In this document: piece after piece, positions 33,882 to 44,284 of the stretch | Position numbering within the stretch: position 1 is the first letter of the stretch | Layout: each line of letters starts with the position of its first letter | Assembly (NCBI GenBank): GCA_019217005.1 | Contig: JAHBNG010000024.1 | Location: 62,001-126,000 of the forward strand | DNA length: 64,000 nucleotides | Source of the DNA: Chloroflexi bacterium TSY | Lineage (GTDB): Bacteria > Chloroflexota > Anaerolineae > Caldilineales > Caldilineaceae | Direction of reading: 5' to 3' | The notes under the pieces: generated by a model | What the model was told of the DNA's origin: nothing | Database searches by the model: none | What the model saw: only the letters and a program-made list of their open reading frames with translations | Made by a program: the position numbers and the translations under genes

Positions 33882-35978
33882 ATGTCTCTGAGCCGACATG
33901 CGCCAGCTGGCCCTAAGAATGTGACGGATCGAACCATTGCGCTCTTGATTGGTGCGCTTACTTTAGGACTTTATTTACGAACTGTTGCACCAGGACTTCT
34001 GGCCGGAGATCCAGGAGAATTCCAGGTTGCGGCTTGGCGGCTCGGACTCTCTCATCCAACTGGTTATCCTTTCTATATGCTCATTGGTACTGTGTGGCAG
34101 CACCTTCTGGTCTTGATGGGTATCACACCTGCAGCGGCCCTCAATATGCTCAATGTGTTTTTGGGCGCTTGTGCGGGAATGGCGCTCTATTTTCTGATGT
34201 TGAGATGGTTAACAGGCTCCACATCCATCATTGCTCGATCGGCTGCTCTTTTTAGTGCAATGCTACTCATTACCAATCCCACCTTCTGGAATCAGAGTCT
34301 AATCGCAGAAGTCTATACTCTGCACACTCTATTTATGATTTTAATCTTTCTCGTATTGTCTAAAATGGAGAATGAAGAGTTCAGAGTTCGGAGTTCGGAG
34401 TTGAAAGATCCATCGCTGAGCCCGGTTGAAATCTCACACATTCACCTTGTCACCTTGTCATTTACCACAGGTCTTGCACTCACCCATCACGCAATGACAC
34501 TCTTCCTTCTACCGGGCCTTGTCCTCTATCTACTTTCGATGAACCGATCGTGGTGGCGTTCATCACGAGCCGTGAGTCTTTGCCTGATTACCGGATTGAC
34601 CCCACTTCTGCTTTATCTTTACATTCCGCTGCGCAGCGGTCCCATCGCCACGCCTTGGTATCACCAGATTCTAGGCACAACCGAATTGGTGCTCTACACG
34701 AACACATTGCAGTCGTTTTTGGAATTCATGACTGGACAATCAATATCGGTTGGATTTCGAAACGTGAACGATGCAGCAGTGCAGCTTGCTTTTGCGTGGA
34801 CTCAGTGGCGTCTTCATATGACGTGGGTTGGCCTATTGTTGATGGCCATTGGTGTCTTTGCACTCTATCGGCAGCGCAAGTGGCCCCTTCTCGCACTGCT
34901 CCTGCTGACACTTTGTCTACACCAACTCTTCAATCTCGTTTATGCTATCGGTGATATCCATGTTTATTACATTCCTCTTTACCTGGTTGGCACCATTCTT
35001 GCAGGATTTGGCGCGGCCTATCTTTGTCAAATCCTCACACGTCGCGTTTCTTCGAGCCGCCATCTATCTGCCCAAGAGATGATTCCTGTAGAAATCAATG
35101 AGGAGGAAATCGGTGAACCAAAACGAATCGACTCTCAATCTATCCTACCAAACTCACGAATCACGAATCACGAATCACGAATCACATCCATCACCCCTGT
35201 TCTCCTTGCTGTTATCCTCTTGTTTGTCCTCCCCTATCGTCAGGCCGTCACTTACTATGACCTGATCGATCAATCTTCCAACGATGCGACACGTTTGGCC
35301 TGGGAGCAGATTTTAAACGCGTCACCTCCAGATAATGCCGTTTTGATTAGCAACGATCGCAATGAGATTGTTCCGCTCTTCTATTTGCAATATGTCGAGG
35401 GACGTATGACTGATTTACGCGGGCTTTTTCCACTCATTGCCCCGGATGCACGCTTTACCGATATTGGCGCCACAATCGATACGGCTATCTCTCTAGCTGG
35501 CGAACGCCCTGTCTATCTCATCAAGCCGATGCCAGGATTAGATGTGAAATATGAGCTGGCAGCACGCACACCACCACTGGTGGAGATAATAGGTCCAGCC
35601 GCCCTGAGCAAACCGGATTATCCGGTCAATGAATCGTATGGACCGCTGAAGTTGCTTGGATATAATTGGGATACACTAGACGCACGCAACCAATTGACCC
35701 TTTTCTGGCAAGTAGAAAAAGCGCTGAAAAATGATTACACCACCACAGTGCAGATCTTTGATGCCGATCAACAGAAAATCACCCAGCGCGATGCACCAGC
35801 AGGCGGGGTCTACTACCCAACCTCGCTCTGGAAAGTAGACGAAGTATTGGTTGAGCATCACGCGTTTGTGATCGAAGAAGGTGAATCGACTGAATTATTG
35901 GTGGGGATGTATCGAGGGCCAGACCTTGAGATGTTGTCCACTCCGCTTATGGTTGCGTTACCGTCTGAACATCCATAA
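33882..35978 (+). CDS. DUF2723 membrane glycosyltransferase-like protein
   Basis: 698 residues. The DUF2723 signature is at residues 28-75: YLRTVAPGLLAGDPGEFQVA, LGLSHPTGYPFYMLIG. About eleven membrane helices follow to residue 470, then a soluble extracellular domain. The family is related to protein O-mannosyltransferases (TMEM260-like) and is thought to transfer sugars from polyprenyl-phosphate donors. AGGAGG 5 bp before ATG supports the start. Two heptanucleotide arrays lie inside the gene (34377-34404 and 35154-35184), in sections encoding loops. The stop overlaps the convergent acyl-CoA synthetase remnant by 32 bp. It is divergent from the GT2 gene that may make its donor. Confidence 0.85.
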   Translation: MSLSRHAPAGPKNVTDRTIALLIGALTLGLYLRTVAPGLLAGDPGEFQVAAWRLGLSHPTGYPFYMLIGTVWQHLLVLMGITPAAALNMLNVFLGACAGMALYFLMLRWLTGSTSIIARSAALFSAMLLITNPTFWNQSLIAEVYTLHTLFMILIFLVLSKMENEEFRVRSSELKDPSLSPVEISHIHLVTLSFTTGLALTHHAMTLFLLPGLVLYLLSMNRSWWRSSRAVSLCLITGLTPLLLYLYIPLRSGPIATPWYHQILGTTELVLYTNTLQSFLEFMTGQSISVGFRNVNDAAVQLAFAWTQWRLHMTWVGLLLMAIGVFALYRQRKWPLLALLLLTLCLHQLFNLVYAIGDIHVYYIPLYLVGTILAGFGAAYLCQILTRRVSSSRHLSAQEMIPVEINEEEIGEPKRIDSQSILPNSRITNHESRITSITPVLLAVILLFVLPYRQAVTYYDLIDQSSNDATRLAWEQILNASPPDNAVLISNDRNEIVPLFYLQYVEGRMTDLRGLFPLIAPDARFTDIGATIDTAISLAGERPVYLIKPMPGLDVKYELAARTPPLVEIIGPAALSKPDYPVNESYGPLKLLGYNWDTLDARNQLTLFWQVEKALKNDYTTTVQIFDADQQKITQRDAPAGGVYYPTSLWKVDEVLVEHHAFVIEEGESTELLVGMYRGPDLEMLSTPLMVALPSEHP
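34377..34404 (+). repeat. Heptanucleotide repeat inside the DUF2723 gene (array 1)
   Basis: Four imperfect units of GAGTTCN in tandem (GAGTTCA, GAGTTCG, GAGTTCG, GAGTTGA), encoding a charged loop. Confidence 0.75.
35154..35184 (+). repeat. Heptanucleotide repeat inside the DUF2723 gene (array 2)
   Basis: Four perfect TCACGAA units plus a partial fifth. Encodes a Ser/Arg/Thr/Asn-rich loop. Gain or loss of one unit would shift the frame. Confidence 0.85.
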
Positions 35979-36425
35979 TCCGAATCTCCGTTTCGATTAG
36001 GCCCTCGCGGCCGTCTTGATATCGAACAGGAGACTGAACGCTGACCTTCACTTTGTTGTTATACATGGCTTCGATAATCTCGGCGTAGCGATCCGTCAGA
36101 AGGCCGCGGCGTAACTTGCGGGTCCGCGTCATCTCGGCTTCGTCGGCATCAAACTCTTTGTGCATGAGCACGAATCGCTGCACTCGGCCATCGGGCGGCA
36201 AGCTCTCATTAACTTCCACAACTGCCTCTTGAACCAACTGATAAATTTCTGGCTTCTGTGACAGATCCGCAAATGTCGTAAAGCCAATGTTGCGACGCTC
36301 GGCCCACTGACCGCTGTTTTCATAATCAATGATGACGAGCGCGGTGACGGTTTGACGCGTCTCGCCCCCAATTGCCATGACGTCTTGGATATAGGGGTTG
36401 AACTTAAGACGACCTTCGATAATAA
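35947..36425 (-). pseudogene. Long-chain acyl-CoA synthetase, C-terminal fragment
   Basis: From about 36425 the minus strand encodes IIEGRLKFNPYIQDVMAIGG, then TALVIIDYENSGQWAERRNI, FTTFADLSQKPEIYQLVQEA and DEAEMTRTRKLRRG. This is the C-terminal subdomain of AMP-forming long-chain acyl-CoA synthetases (the region with the conserved K of LKF.PYIQ). The N-terminal 100 residues of the same kind of enzyme lie at 38595-38903 on the other side of an insertion sequence; roughly 400 residues in the middle are absent from the window. Loss of the adenylate-binding core makes the gene inactive. Confidence 0.88.
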
Positions 36426-36439
36426 GGCAGAGAATTGAG

Positions 36440-38598
36440 GGTTATGTTAAGTCGTGAGCCAAATCACATCATTCTCCTCTGAGAAAGAGCATAAAGCATG
36501 TTTTTATGTTTCGAATGGGCGTAAAAAAATAGAGTTCATTGAAAAAGAAGTCAAAAAGGAGAAAAAGTGTGGATGTAAGGGAAAAAGAGGTGCAGGGGCA
36601 TCTAGCCAACTGACGTAGCGTCACTCGGAACAGATGTTCTGTGCGGTTGTCGATTGACCAGTGGTTGCTTCTGGCTCCGGATGCCGTTGTCGGTGCTCTG
36701 CTCTGAGGGTGTGCCAAACTTCCCCCGTGCGCCGCCAAGCTAGAAAAATGAAAGCGAATTAGTCAGAGTGAGCAGGAGCGGAGAAGCTACTGGTCAGCGA
36801 GAGACGCCTTGTGAGCGTTGACCCGCTGGAGAGCACGCAGATTGAGAAGGATATAAATGAGCGTGTTCTGGTTGGTGATAGAGCGCTGGTTGCGCAGCTT
36901 GGGTCGCTCGATGCCAAGTTCTTTGGCAAGCGAGTTGATGCGTTCGGTGGCAGAGCGCTGGTTGTAAAGAGCTTTGTAGGCATCACTCTCTCGGTCGAGT
37001 TGATAGCGAAGGCGAGCGCCTGTGCCAGAGGCAATTTCAGTCTTGCAACCACCTTTGGCCCAGTTGGCATGGGCAATGGGACAGCATTGCCCAGTGGCTT
37101 CTGGGTGAAGAAGGGGAGAGGCATATCGTTCAAAGGTGTGAGGAACAAGAGCGTTTTTCTGCTTGAAGTAGGTGCTTTTGAGAGAGAAAGGGAGGTCCGC
37201 CTCACAGAGAGGAGCGCCTTGTTCATCGAAGGTGCGAGTATAGTTGGGCTTGCGCAAAGGAACAGCGGCAAAGCCACCAGCCTGATGAAAGTAGTCGTGA
37301 ACATAGTAAGCATCAAAAGCGGCATTGAGAGCACCAAAGCGGGGTTTGTGTCCCAGACTCGCTTCGGTGCGTTCCACCAAGGGATGAAAGTAAGTGGCAT
37401 CGCCTCGATTGAAGGTCTGGGTCATCTCAGCCAGGACAAACTCGCCCCACTCAGGCACTTTGGTGGCGATGAGGCCAGAGGCATAGCCCCAGTAGAATTC
37501 ACCCGATGGGACGTGACTGGCAGCCATGCCCTCTTGAGTGGGAGTCTGGTCTGAGCCATCATGGGTCTTGGTTTGCTTTGCCTTGGCGTGCTGATTTTTG
37601 CGCTCTTTGCAACCCAGCTTGCAATCTGGATCGCCCTTGGGTTGATTCTCTTTGACATAGCGGTCGCTCATGCGATGCTTGGAATTGTTCTCGACCACCC
37701 AAGCGATGATGTGCTTGGTATCCAGAGAAATCTCGTCTCCAAAGGTGATGTCTGAGGGCAATGCATCTCGCAGCAAGTGGACTGTGCCAGTGAGCAGAAA
37801 CTGCAACTGGGCATTCTCCATCTCGCGCAGCACTCGACTGAAATGCTTGGCTGTGCAGAGGCTCACTTCCACATCAAAGCCCCATGAGTATTCATCCGAT
37901 GGCACCAGGGGAAAGCCCAACAGCCAGACCAACGCTGGATTCTCGCTCAGATACTCCCACAATTTGGGCATCGATGCGATCTCTTTGTTCAACTTCACCA
38001 GATAGGCTGCCGCAAAACAGGCTCTTGGCACCGGCTCACTTCCTGGCCATGCTCGATTCTTCGCTCGTTCTGGGAAGTGACTCCACTCCAGTGGTCCCAG
38101 CAGTTCGAGTATCGTCATGGCTGCTTTCGATTCTTGCACAAAGCTTGGCAGGAGGCTCTTGTCGCCCCGCCACAGGCTATGCAGGTCTGGACGCTCGAGA
38201 CTATATGCTTCTTGTTGGTCCTCTGTCTCGTCCAACAATGGTCCCACCACTTGCTTGGCTGCTTCCTCTCTTGGTTCTGTCGGGTTGAGCCAGGGACAGA
38301 TCGGCGCCAGGTGCGTTCGAATATCTAGATTCCATTGTGGTATCATGATGGTTGCTCCTTTTGGCGGCTCGGGGGATGGTTTTGGCGACTTATACTCTAA
38401 TGCCAAAGGGAGCTCTTGCCAACCTGTCAAAATGGCTCCCATCTTATGTTCAGTTCCGTTTCAACATTCTCTCTGGAACTCGTTCGTCGATTGGGGGCCG
38501 CTTATCGGAACTTAATATAACTTATGCTCCGTTTCGACCAGTCTTTCGGAACCCTTTCTGCCTTCTCGTTCCGCTCAACCGCACGCATCTTATGTTAT
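36440..38598 (-). mobile_element. Insertion sequence inside the acyl-CoA synthetase gene
   Basis: Non-coding flanks of about 350 bp (left, up to the transposase stop) and 250 bp (right) surround one transposase gene. The outer ends, TTATGTTAAGTCGTGAGC on the left and GACATAACATAAGATGCG read inward on the right, are only partly similar, so the exact ends are approximate. The right flank has the motif CTTATGTT several times. No clear target duplication is seen, consistent with a deletion of host DNA at one edge. Confidence 0.7.
36787..38349 (-). CDS. DDE transposase (IS1182/ISNCY-like)
   Basis: About 520 residues from the ATG at 38349, with AAGGAG 10 bp upstream. The N-terminal part is helical with ACFAAAYLVKLNKEIASMPK, where IS1182-like transposases have their dimerisation region. 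Candidate catalytic acids are D in ISLDTKHIIAW, D in LNAAFDAYYVHDYF and E in YNQRSATERINSLAKELGI. The middle has a lysine-rich insert with KLGCKERKNQHAKAKQ. The frame is intact, so the element could still be active. Family naming is by general layout only. The antisense open frame at 36811-37554 is a shadow. Confidence 0.82.
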   Translation of the reverse strand: MMIPQWNLDIRTHLAPICPWLNPTEPREEAAKQVVGPLLDETEDQQEAYSLERPDLHSLWRGDKSLLPSFVQESKAAMTILELLGPLEWSHFPERAKNRAWPGSEPVPRACFAAAYLVKLNKEIASMPKLWEYLSENPALVWLLGFPLVPSDEYSWGFDVEVSLCTAKHFSRVLREMENAQLQFLLTGTVHLLRDALPSDITFGDEISLDTKHIIAWVVENNSKHRMSDRYVKENQPKGDPDCKLGCKERKNQHAKAKQTKTHDGSDQTPTQEGMAASHVPSGEFYWGYASGLIATKVPEWGEFVLAEMTQTFNRGDATYFHPLVERTEASLGHKPRFGALNAAFDAYYVHDYFHQAGGFAAVPLRKPNYTRTFDEQGAPLCEADLPFSLKSTYFKQKNALVPHTFERYASPLLHPEATGQCCPIAHANWAKGGCKTEIASGTGARLRYQLDRESDAYKALYNQRSATERINSLAKELGIERPKLRNQRSITNQNTLIYILLNLRALQRVNAHKASLADQ

Positions 38599-38903
38599 GT
38601 CCTATCCTCATCAGTAAAGATTCCAACTTGGGCGGCACCTATGGATTGGAGGCCAATATATGCCCACAGGTATTGACGATCATTATCTCCAATCGCACAG
38701 ATATGATCACCCCGCTTCACACCTAATGCCGACAGGCCGAGAGCAAAGGTTTGTACTTGTGTAAAAGAGTCTTGCCAGGTGAACTCACGCCAGATGCCAA
38801 GCTCTTTTTGCCGCAGCGCAACTTTGTCGCGACGATATTTGTCGTGACTATAGTGGCGAACTCGCTCCAGGAAGTATTGAGGGATTGTCTCCGGTTTGCT
38901 CAT
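38595..38903 (-). pseudogene. Long-chain acyl-CoA synthetase, N-terminal fragment
   Basis: Reads MSKPETIPQYFLERVRHYSH, then VALRQKELGIWREFTWQDSF and LGVKRGDHICAIGDNDRQYL, the usual first 100 residues of AMP-forming acyl-CoA synthetases, then ends at the insertion sequence (FTDEDRT). Its ATG overlaps the TGA of the LivG gene (ATGA), so it was the next gene of that operon. This arrangement of a branched-chain-type ABC importer with an acyl-CoA synthetase recurs in bacteria. Confidence 0.88.
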
Positions 38904-39709
38904 ACCTGTCCCAAATACGCTTGTATGACTTGCTCGTCATTCTTAATTTCGTCTGGTGAACCATCCCCAATCTTAACGCCGAAGTCGAGGACAACAACGC
39001 GATCAGATATATCCATAACGAGTCCCATATCGTGCTCAATCAACACAATGGTTATCTTCCTTCGTCCGTGAATGTCTAAGACAAAGCGGGCCATATCCTC
39101 TTTTTCTTCTGTGTTCATTCCTGCCATTGGCTCATCAAGCAGCAAAAGCGTCGGCTCCAGGCAAAGTGCTCGTCCGAGTTCGACTCGCTTTCGTAGACCA
39201 TATGGCAATGTGCCGACAATCGCTTTGCGAATATGAGCGATTTCCAAAAAATCAATAATTTCCTCGACAAACTCGCGATGGACAACTTCTTCACGCTGAG
39301 CCGGCCCCCAGTAGAGCATGCTCGCTATTGTGTTCTGGCGCATGTGGATATGACGAGCCGCCATCAAGTTATCCAATGTACTAAGACCTGTATAAAGCGC
39401 AATGTTTTGAAAGGTACGCGCAATCCCCAAACCAGCGATTTTGTGTGTGGGCATTCGAGTCAGATCATATGGTTTGTCGTCTGATTCTGCATACGCCTTC
39501 GTATTCCGTTGATGCTGATCGGGTCCAAAGCGTATGTGTCCTTCTTGTGGACGATAAAACCCACTAATGCAATTGAGCATAGAGGTTTTGCCCGCTCCAT
39601 TTGGCCCAATGATGGCACGTATCTCATGAGCGCGGACGTCAAAACTGACTTTGTCTAGAATCGTTGTATTGCCAAACTGCAATGATAAGTTGTCAATTTG
39701 TAACAGCAT
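38900..39709 (-). CDS. livG: Branched-chain amino acid-type ABC transporter ATPase (LivG)
   Basis: About 269 residues from the ATG at 39709; the frame reaches 39754 without support. Walker A GPNGAGKTSMLNCISG, the LivG-type insertion with GIARTFQNIALYTGLST (Q-loop), signature PYGLRKRVELGRALCLEP (variant LPYGxxKR, normal for LivG/LivF), Walker B LLLLDEPMAGMNTEE and the switch histidine in VLIEHDMGLVMD. It belongs to the HAAT family importing branched-chain amino acids, amides or related acids. No LivF, LivH, LivM or receptor gene is nearby, so the operon is a remnant or lies beyond a rearrangement. Confidence 0.9.
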   Translation of the reverse strand: MLLQIDNLSLQFGNTTILDKVSFDVRAHEIRAIIGPNGAGKTSMLNCISGFYRPQEGHIRFGPDQHQRNTKAYAESDDKPYDLTRMPTHKIAGLGIARTFQNIALYTGLSTLDNLMAARHIHMRQNTIASMLYWGPAQREEVVHREFVEEIIDFLEIAHIRKAIVGTLPYGLRKRVELGRALCLEPTLLLLDEPMAGMNTEEKEDMARFVLDIHGRRKITIVLIEHDMGLVMDISDRVVVLDFGVKIGDGSPDEIKNDEQVIQAYLGQV

Positions 39710-39794
39710 AGTAGATTCTTGTTGCAACGTTGAAGAGTTAGGGACATATGTCAATCACCTTGCCGCTTTGACCCCTGCAACCTTGCGACTTTCA

Positions 39795-41054
39795 TTAGCG
39801 TAAATCAATCCCCAACTCGCTACCGCTTGCAATCCGCTTGCGCTTGCCAAAGACCTCTGCTTGACTACGTGGGTGGACAATGACATTGCGTCCAAGTGTA
39901 GCGCCTTCTGGAATTAGACAGTTCTGCCCAATCAAAGTAATTCCCGTATTCAACTGCTCTGGCATGGAGACATTGGGCGTGCTGTCATCACCGTGACCGA
40001 CTTTAACCTTTTTGCCAATACGTGTGCCGCGATCAATTATCGCACGGTCAACCACTGCGTCAGATTCGATCACCGTATCGCGTAATAGAACACTGTCTTG
40101 AACCACCGCCCCTTCGGCAACATAGACTCCCGGCGATAGAACTGACCGCTGTACCGTTCCATTGATGCGACAACCATTCGAGAGTAGGTTGCCCCCAACT
40201 TGAGCGTTTGGACCCATTTTGACTGGGGCACGCTCAAGACTGCGGGTATGGACGACCCAATCAGAATTGTACAGATCCAACGCAGGATCTTCTGCGAGCA
40301 AACTCATATTGGCCTCCCAATAAGCTTGAACTGTTCCTACATTGGCCCAATATCCAAGAAAATAATAGGCGCGCAGATCGACCCCATTTTTTAAGAGTGC
40401 TGGCAGCACATCGCGTCCAAAATCAACATAGCCATTGCGCTGAAGACTCTCTATCAATACTTCTTTGCGGAAAATATAGATGCCCATTGAGGCCAACGTT
40501 GCCCGCGCGCGGCGCGGCTTTTCCTCAAATTCCACAATGCGCTCGCTGGATCCGACAGAAATAATGCCATATCGATGGGTCTCATGTCGATTGATGCGGT
40601 GAACCGCTACTGTGACATCTGCTTGGCGTTCGAGATGTTGCTGCAACATAGGTCGATAATCCATCAGATAAATATGATTTCCGGCCAAAATCAGCACATG
40701 TTCTTCGCTTTGTGCCTCGACATGATCCAGGTTACGCCGAACAGCATCAGCATTTCCTTGCTGCCAATCCCCATAGACACCACCGCGATAGGGCTGAAGC
40801 AGGCGCAAACCGCCACTCGCTCGGTCTAAATCCCAAGGTTTTCCAACACCAATATGCTCATTTAAACTATGTGGTTTATATTGAGTGAGAACGGCAACAT
40901 TCGAGATACCACTATTGATACAGTTACTCAGCGGAAAGTCGATCAGTCTGAACTTCCCACCAAAAGGAACAGCCGGTTCTGCACGAATCTCAGTCAAGAC
41001 ACTTAGACTCTCGCTCGAACCGCCAGCCATGATCATTGCAAAAAGACGGGACAT
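39795..41054 (-). CDS. GlgC-like ADP-glucose pyrophosphorylase paralogue, catalytically altered (GlgD-like)
   Basis: About 419 residues, colinear with the neighbour at 41209-42462 but changed at key places. The nucleotide-binding loop, normally GG.GTRL, reads [16 protein letters not shown] is RAEPAVPF; and the catalytic aspartate of SGDHIY is asparagine in [11 protein letters not shown]. The rest is conserved: [28 protein letters not shown] sequence, the EKPRRA region and the C-terminal left-handed beta-helix. In Firmicutes (GlgD) and plants (large subunit) such altered paralogues form heterotetramers with an active subunit and modulate it; the same is inferred here. The start at 41054 was chosen because homology begins at once. 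Confidence 0.85.
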   Translation of the reverse strand: MSRLFAMIMAGGSSESLSVLTEIRAEPAVPFGGKFRLIDFPLSNCINSGISNVAVLTQYKPHSLNEHIGVGKPWDLDRASGGLRLLQPYRGGVYGDWQQGNADAVRRNLDHVEAQSEEHVLILAGNHIYLMDYRPMLQQHLERQADVTVAVHRINRHETHRYGIISVGSSERIVEFEEKPRRARATLASMGIYIFRKEVLIESLQRNGYVDFGRDVLPALLKNGVDLRAYYFLGYWANVGTVQAYWEANMSLLAEDPALDLYNSDWVVHTRSLERAPVKMGPNAQVGGNLLSNGCRINGTVQRSVLSPGVYVAEGAVVQDSVLLRDTVIESDAVVDRAIIDRGTRIGKKVKVGHGDDSTPNVSMPEQLNTGITLIGQNCLIPEGATLGRNVIVHPRSQAEVFGKRKRIASGSELGIDLR

Positions 41055-41208
41055 TGGGTCGCTCTCCAAATATTAGTGATGACAAGATGATAAACCGACT
41101 GAGACTGGTGGACTGACTTCCTTTTCAATCCCGTAAATCCTGTCGATCTGTGGATGATTAATTTTTTGGAATCACCCATCGTGATCACAAACCAAAGATG
41201 AAAGATTT

Positions 41209-42462
41209 TTATATAGTCTGACCATCAGCAACAATCCTGTTTTCCGGATAGTCGCTCTCTTGACGTTCACTATTGATGAGGACATTCCGTCCAATGCGTG
41301 CGCCGTTTGGGATAGTTGCACCCTTCCCCACAACGGTAATACCGCGATTGAGTTTGTCGGGCATTTGTTCGTTTGCAACAGTTTCATCACCCGGACCAAT
41401 GACAGCGCCCGGACCAATAACAACTTGTTTGTCAATTACAACTTTTTCCAGATACACCCCTGGACCGATCCAAGTATCATTCATGATAACACTATCACGA
41501 ACAACTGCACCAGGACTGACATAGACACCGGGGCTCAATATACTATTGTGAACCAACCCCCGAATGATACAGCCATTACAAAGCATACTTTGGACAACTT
41601 TGGCTTGTGGATCAAGTTTCACTGCGGGCAATTCTTCGGATCTGGTATAAATTGGCCAATTATCTGTATAAAGATTCAGAGCAGATTCAGGTCGTAGAAG
41701 GTCAAGATTTGTTTCCCAATATGAGTCGAGCGTGCCGACATCAACCCAATATCCATCGAACTGATAGGCAAAAACTCGATCATTTGCCCCAAGCATTGCG
41801 GGAATAACATCTTTGCCAAAGTCGATGCGTGATTTGCTGGACTCATTATCAACTAATCGTTTTTCTAAAATATCCATATTAAAGATGTAGATACCCATAG
41901 AGGCCAAATTGCTCGTGGGCTCTTTGGGTTTTTCGGCAAACTCGACAATACGATGATCGTCATCGACTTTCATGATTCCAAATCGATGCGCCTCTTCTAT
42001 CGGCACTGGCATCACAGCAATTGTCAAATCCGCGCCCTTCTCCTGATGGTGCCGCAGCATGGGGGTATAGTCCATCTTGTAAATATGGTCACCAGATAGA
42101 ACCAATACGGCTTCGGCGCGCTGATTTTCAATAAATTCCAGATTTTGGAAGATGGCATCAGCCGTACCGGCATACCATTGTTGTCTCTCACGTTGCCAAT
42201 ATGGTTGCAACAGGCGAATCCCACCTTGGCTCCGATCTAAATCCCATGGCTTCCCGATACCAATATGATCATTCAGACTATGTGGACGATATTGTGTCAA
42301 CACACCAATTGTATAGATACCACTATTGACACAATTACTAATTGTGAAATCAATAATGCGGAATTTCCCTGCAAAGGGTACAGCGGGCTTGGCACGTTGT
42401 TCGGATAACACGGTGAGCCGCGTTCCTTCTCCACCCGCCAAAATCATTGCGGTGATCTTCAT
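41209..42462 (-). CDS. glgC: Glucose-1-phosphate adenylyltransferase, catalytic subunit
   Basis: About 417 residues from the ATG at 42462, following the weak site GGA. All catalytic landmarks are present: [20 protein letters not shown] (nucleotide loop and RAKPAVPF), [15 protein letters not shown] (catalytic Asp), [10 protein letters not shown] and [14 protein letters not shown] glucose-1-phosphate binding segment, and the hexapeptide beta-helix ([10 protein letters not shown]). It makes ADP-glucose, the donor for glycogen synthesis. The altered paralogue follows 154 bp downstream on the same strand, suggesting a shared transcript and a hetero-oligomer. Confidence 0.94.
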   Translation of the reverse strand: MKITAMILAGGEGTRLTVLSEQRAKPAVPFAGKFRIIDFTISNCVNSGIYTIGVLTQYRPHSLNDHIGIGKPWDLDRSQGGIRLLQPYWQRERQQWYAGTADAIFQNLEFIENQRAEAVLVLSGDHIYKMDYTPMLRHHQEKGADLTIAVMPVPIEEAHRFGIMKVDDDHRIVEFAEKPKEPTSNLASMGIYIFNMDILEKRLVDNESSKSRIDFGKDVIPAMLGANDRVFAYQFDGYWVDVGTLDSYWETNLDLLRPESALNLYTDNWPIYTRSEELPAVKLDPQAKVVQSMLCNGCIIRGLVHNSILSPGVYVSPGAVVRDSVIMNDTWIGPGVYLEKVVIDKQVVIGPGAVIGPGDETVANEQMPDKLNRGITVVGKGATIPNGARIGRNVLINSERQESDYPENRIVADGQTI

Positions 42463-42691
42463 AGATGTTCCGATATTCTCTATTCGTTTGGAGATTAGAT
42501 AAAGAAGGGGGACAGCACAATGATAAAACAACTGTGCTCATCTCCCAATATTCAGACACCCACTAAATCTTTTGGCGCATAGCCTGTCTGACTGTTATAA
42601 TCGGGTGTTACATTTTTTATTGTTGACTATCTTTTTATTTAACTAATTCGCTCATCTTGCAAATTTGAGCCAACAAATATAGGAGGAAAGT

Positions 42692-44284
42692 GTGCTGCAA
42701 CGCCAGACACAAACAGCCGCTTTCTGGCGCGATCAATTTGAAGTAACAACAGATGACTTAGAATTTCTCTATAATCTGATTCTGGATGAACAGGCGTCAA
42801 AAACGGTAGCTGACTTATCAAAAACCCTAATTAAAGAGTACTTACGCAAAGAGAATAGCAAGATCGAATCTGAGCTGGGCAAAGGTGAGGTCTACTTACC
42901 ACAAAAGCAATATAGCGTTGGTCAAAAGCTGGTTTTTCCCGCGCTTGAATTTGCTGTTGGAGAAGTGGTGGATATACGAGAGGGGAAAAATCCCGAGCAT
43001 GGTTTCTTTGATGTACTAATGGTCGAGTTTGCCGGCCTGCATCAAAAACGTGAATTTGCCGCTGGCCTTCAAACGCCGCACCACCTCAATGAGACCAATG
43101 GATCAAACATACTAAGTGATTCAACTTTGTTATCTGCAGAGGAGATTTATGACCTCTATCAAGCTGAGATCGATGAGAGTTTGCTTTTTGCACTAGAAGA
43201 GAGTGATCGGAGTGATGATTTTGTCGAAGTGGGTGGCAATTGGCTTCTCTCTGATATGTTAGCTGAGATTCACGTTGGACACCTAAATATAGCTGAAGCC
43301 GTAATAGAGGTTGCAGGCAAACCACTCGAGATCAAACAGTTGCTGAGCGAACTTGATCTTGATACGAATACGACCGAGGCAATGCAGATTTTGAGCCTCA
43401 ATCATGCCCTTGAGCAAGATAATCGGTTTGATCTGGTTGGGACCGAAAGAGGTTTCGTCTGGTTCCTAAAACGTCTCGAACCACCCGAAGCTGTTGATAT
43501 TCCAATTATCTTGCGCCCTACTCAGCCCATCTACAATCGCGCACTTTTAAGCGTTGAGCTCCTACAGATTGAATGGGAACTGGACGACGAATGGGGAGAA
43601 AGTAGCTTAAGCAGCGAACTTCCCGCTATTGTTCCAAGTACAGGGTTGACTCTCACATACCCACATCGTCAAGCTGGCACGATTCCACTGAATGGACGCA
43701 CTCGTAACTTTTTTCCTGTCTCACAAAGTAGTCGGTCACTTGTAACGTTGTTGGACGGTCGTTGGGGAACCCGTATGACCGGATGGGTTGTGTATGAGGG
43801 GCGCTACGTCACAGGGTTGTCTAAGTGGATGGAAGATCATGCTTTGCCTGTGGGTGCCTCAATTACGTTGGAACGTACAAATAATCAAAATGAGATTGTG
43901 GTTGACTTTCGTACACGGCGGCCCAAACGAGAATGGGCACGCATTGCAACACCCGATCTGAGTCAGCAAATTTTGCGATTTGAGATGAATAAAGTTCCGA
44001 TCTCCTGCGAGTATGATGAACATCTCATTGTGGCTGAAAGTGAGAGCAGGTCGATCAATCAGTTGCGCTTGATGCTCAATCAGAATCGAGTCGAATTAAC
44101 GCGCATCGTCGAAGATTTAGTTCCGGAGTTGACCAAGCTAAATCCTCAGGGAACGGTGCATGTCAAGACGGTCTATAGTGCAGCAAATATGCTGCGGCGC
44201 TGTGCTCCTGGTCCAGTTTTCTACGCCATGATTAGTAATCGCAAGTTCCGCGATGTTGGCAGTGGTTACTTTGCCTTGTCCTAG
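42692..44284 (+). CDS. Conserved protein of unknown function (530 residues)
   Basis: Starts with GTG at 42692, 5 bp after a perfect AGGAGG. The N-terminal 60 residues ([20 protein letters not shown], then [17 protein letters not shown]) look like a winged-helix or HARE-type helical module. A strand-rich module follows ([29 protein letters not shown]), then another helical unit with [20 protein letters not shown], and a long C-terminal beta-rich part ending in [17 protein letters not shown] recall similar proteins in Anaerolineae but no assigned function. The gene at 46272 may be its original operon partner, now separated by a transposase gene. No catalytic motif is evident; a DNA-binding or regulatory role is speculation. 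Confidence 0.75.
   Translation: MLQRQTQTAAFWRDQFEVTTDDLEFLYNLILDEQASKTVADLSKTLIKEYLRKENSKIESELGKGEVYLPQKQYSVGQKLVFPALEFAVGEVVDIREGKNPEHGFFDVLMVEFAGLHQKREFAAGLQTPHHLNETNGSNILSDSTLLSAEEIYDLYQAEIDESLLFALEESDRSDDFVEVGGNWLLSDMLAEIHVGHLNIAEAVIEVAGKPLEIKQLLSELDLDTNTTEAMQILSLNHALEQDNRFDLVGTERGFVWFLKRLEPPEAVDIPIILRPTQPIYNRALLSVELLQIEWELDDEWGESSLSSELPAIVPSTGLTLTYPHRQAGTIPLNGRTRNFFPVSQSSRSLVTLLDGRWGTRMTGWVVYEGRYVTGLSKWMEDHALPVGASITLERTNNQNEIVVDFRTRRPKREWARIATPDLSQQILRFEMNKVPISCEYDEHLIVAESESRSINQLRLMLNQNRVELTRIVEDLVPELTKLNPQGTVHVKTVYSAANMLRRCAPGPVFYAMISNRKFRDVGSGYFALS

Noticed and set aside
35154..35184. TCACGAA tandem units as a CRISPR-like array
   Set aside because: Units are 7 bp with no spacers and lie inside a coding region; no cas genes are present.
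36811..37554. Long plus-strand open frame (247 codons) opposite the transposase gene
   Set aside because: It is antisense to an intact transposase with catalytic motifs, has no ribosome binding site and no recognisable domain; it is a codon-bias shadow.
40200..40394. Plus-strand open frames within the two glgC genes
   Set aside because: Short antisense frames without start signals; explained by the minus-strand genes.
42540..42690. Possible tRNA gene in the gap before the 530-residue gene
   Set aside because: No cloverleaf, T-loop consensus or CCA-adjacent acceptor stem could be traced.
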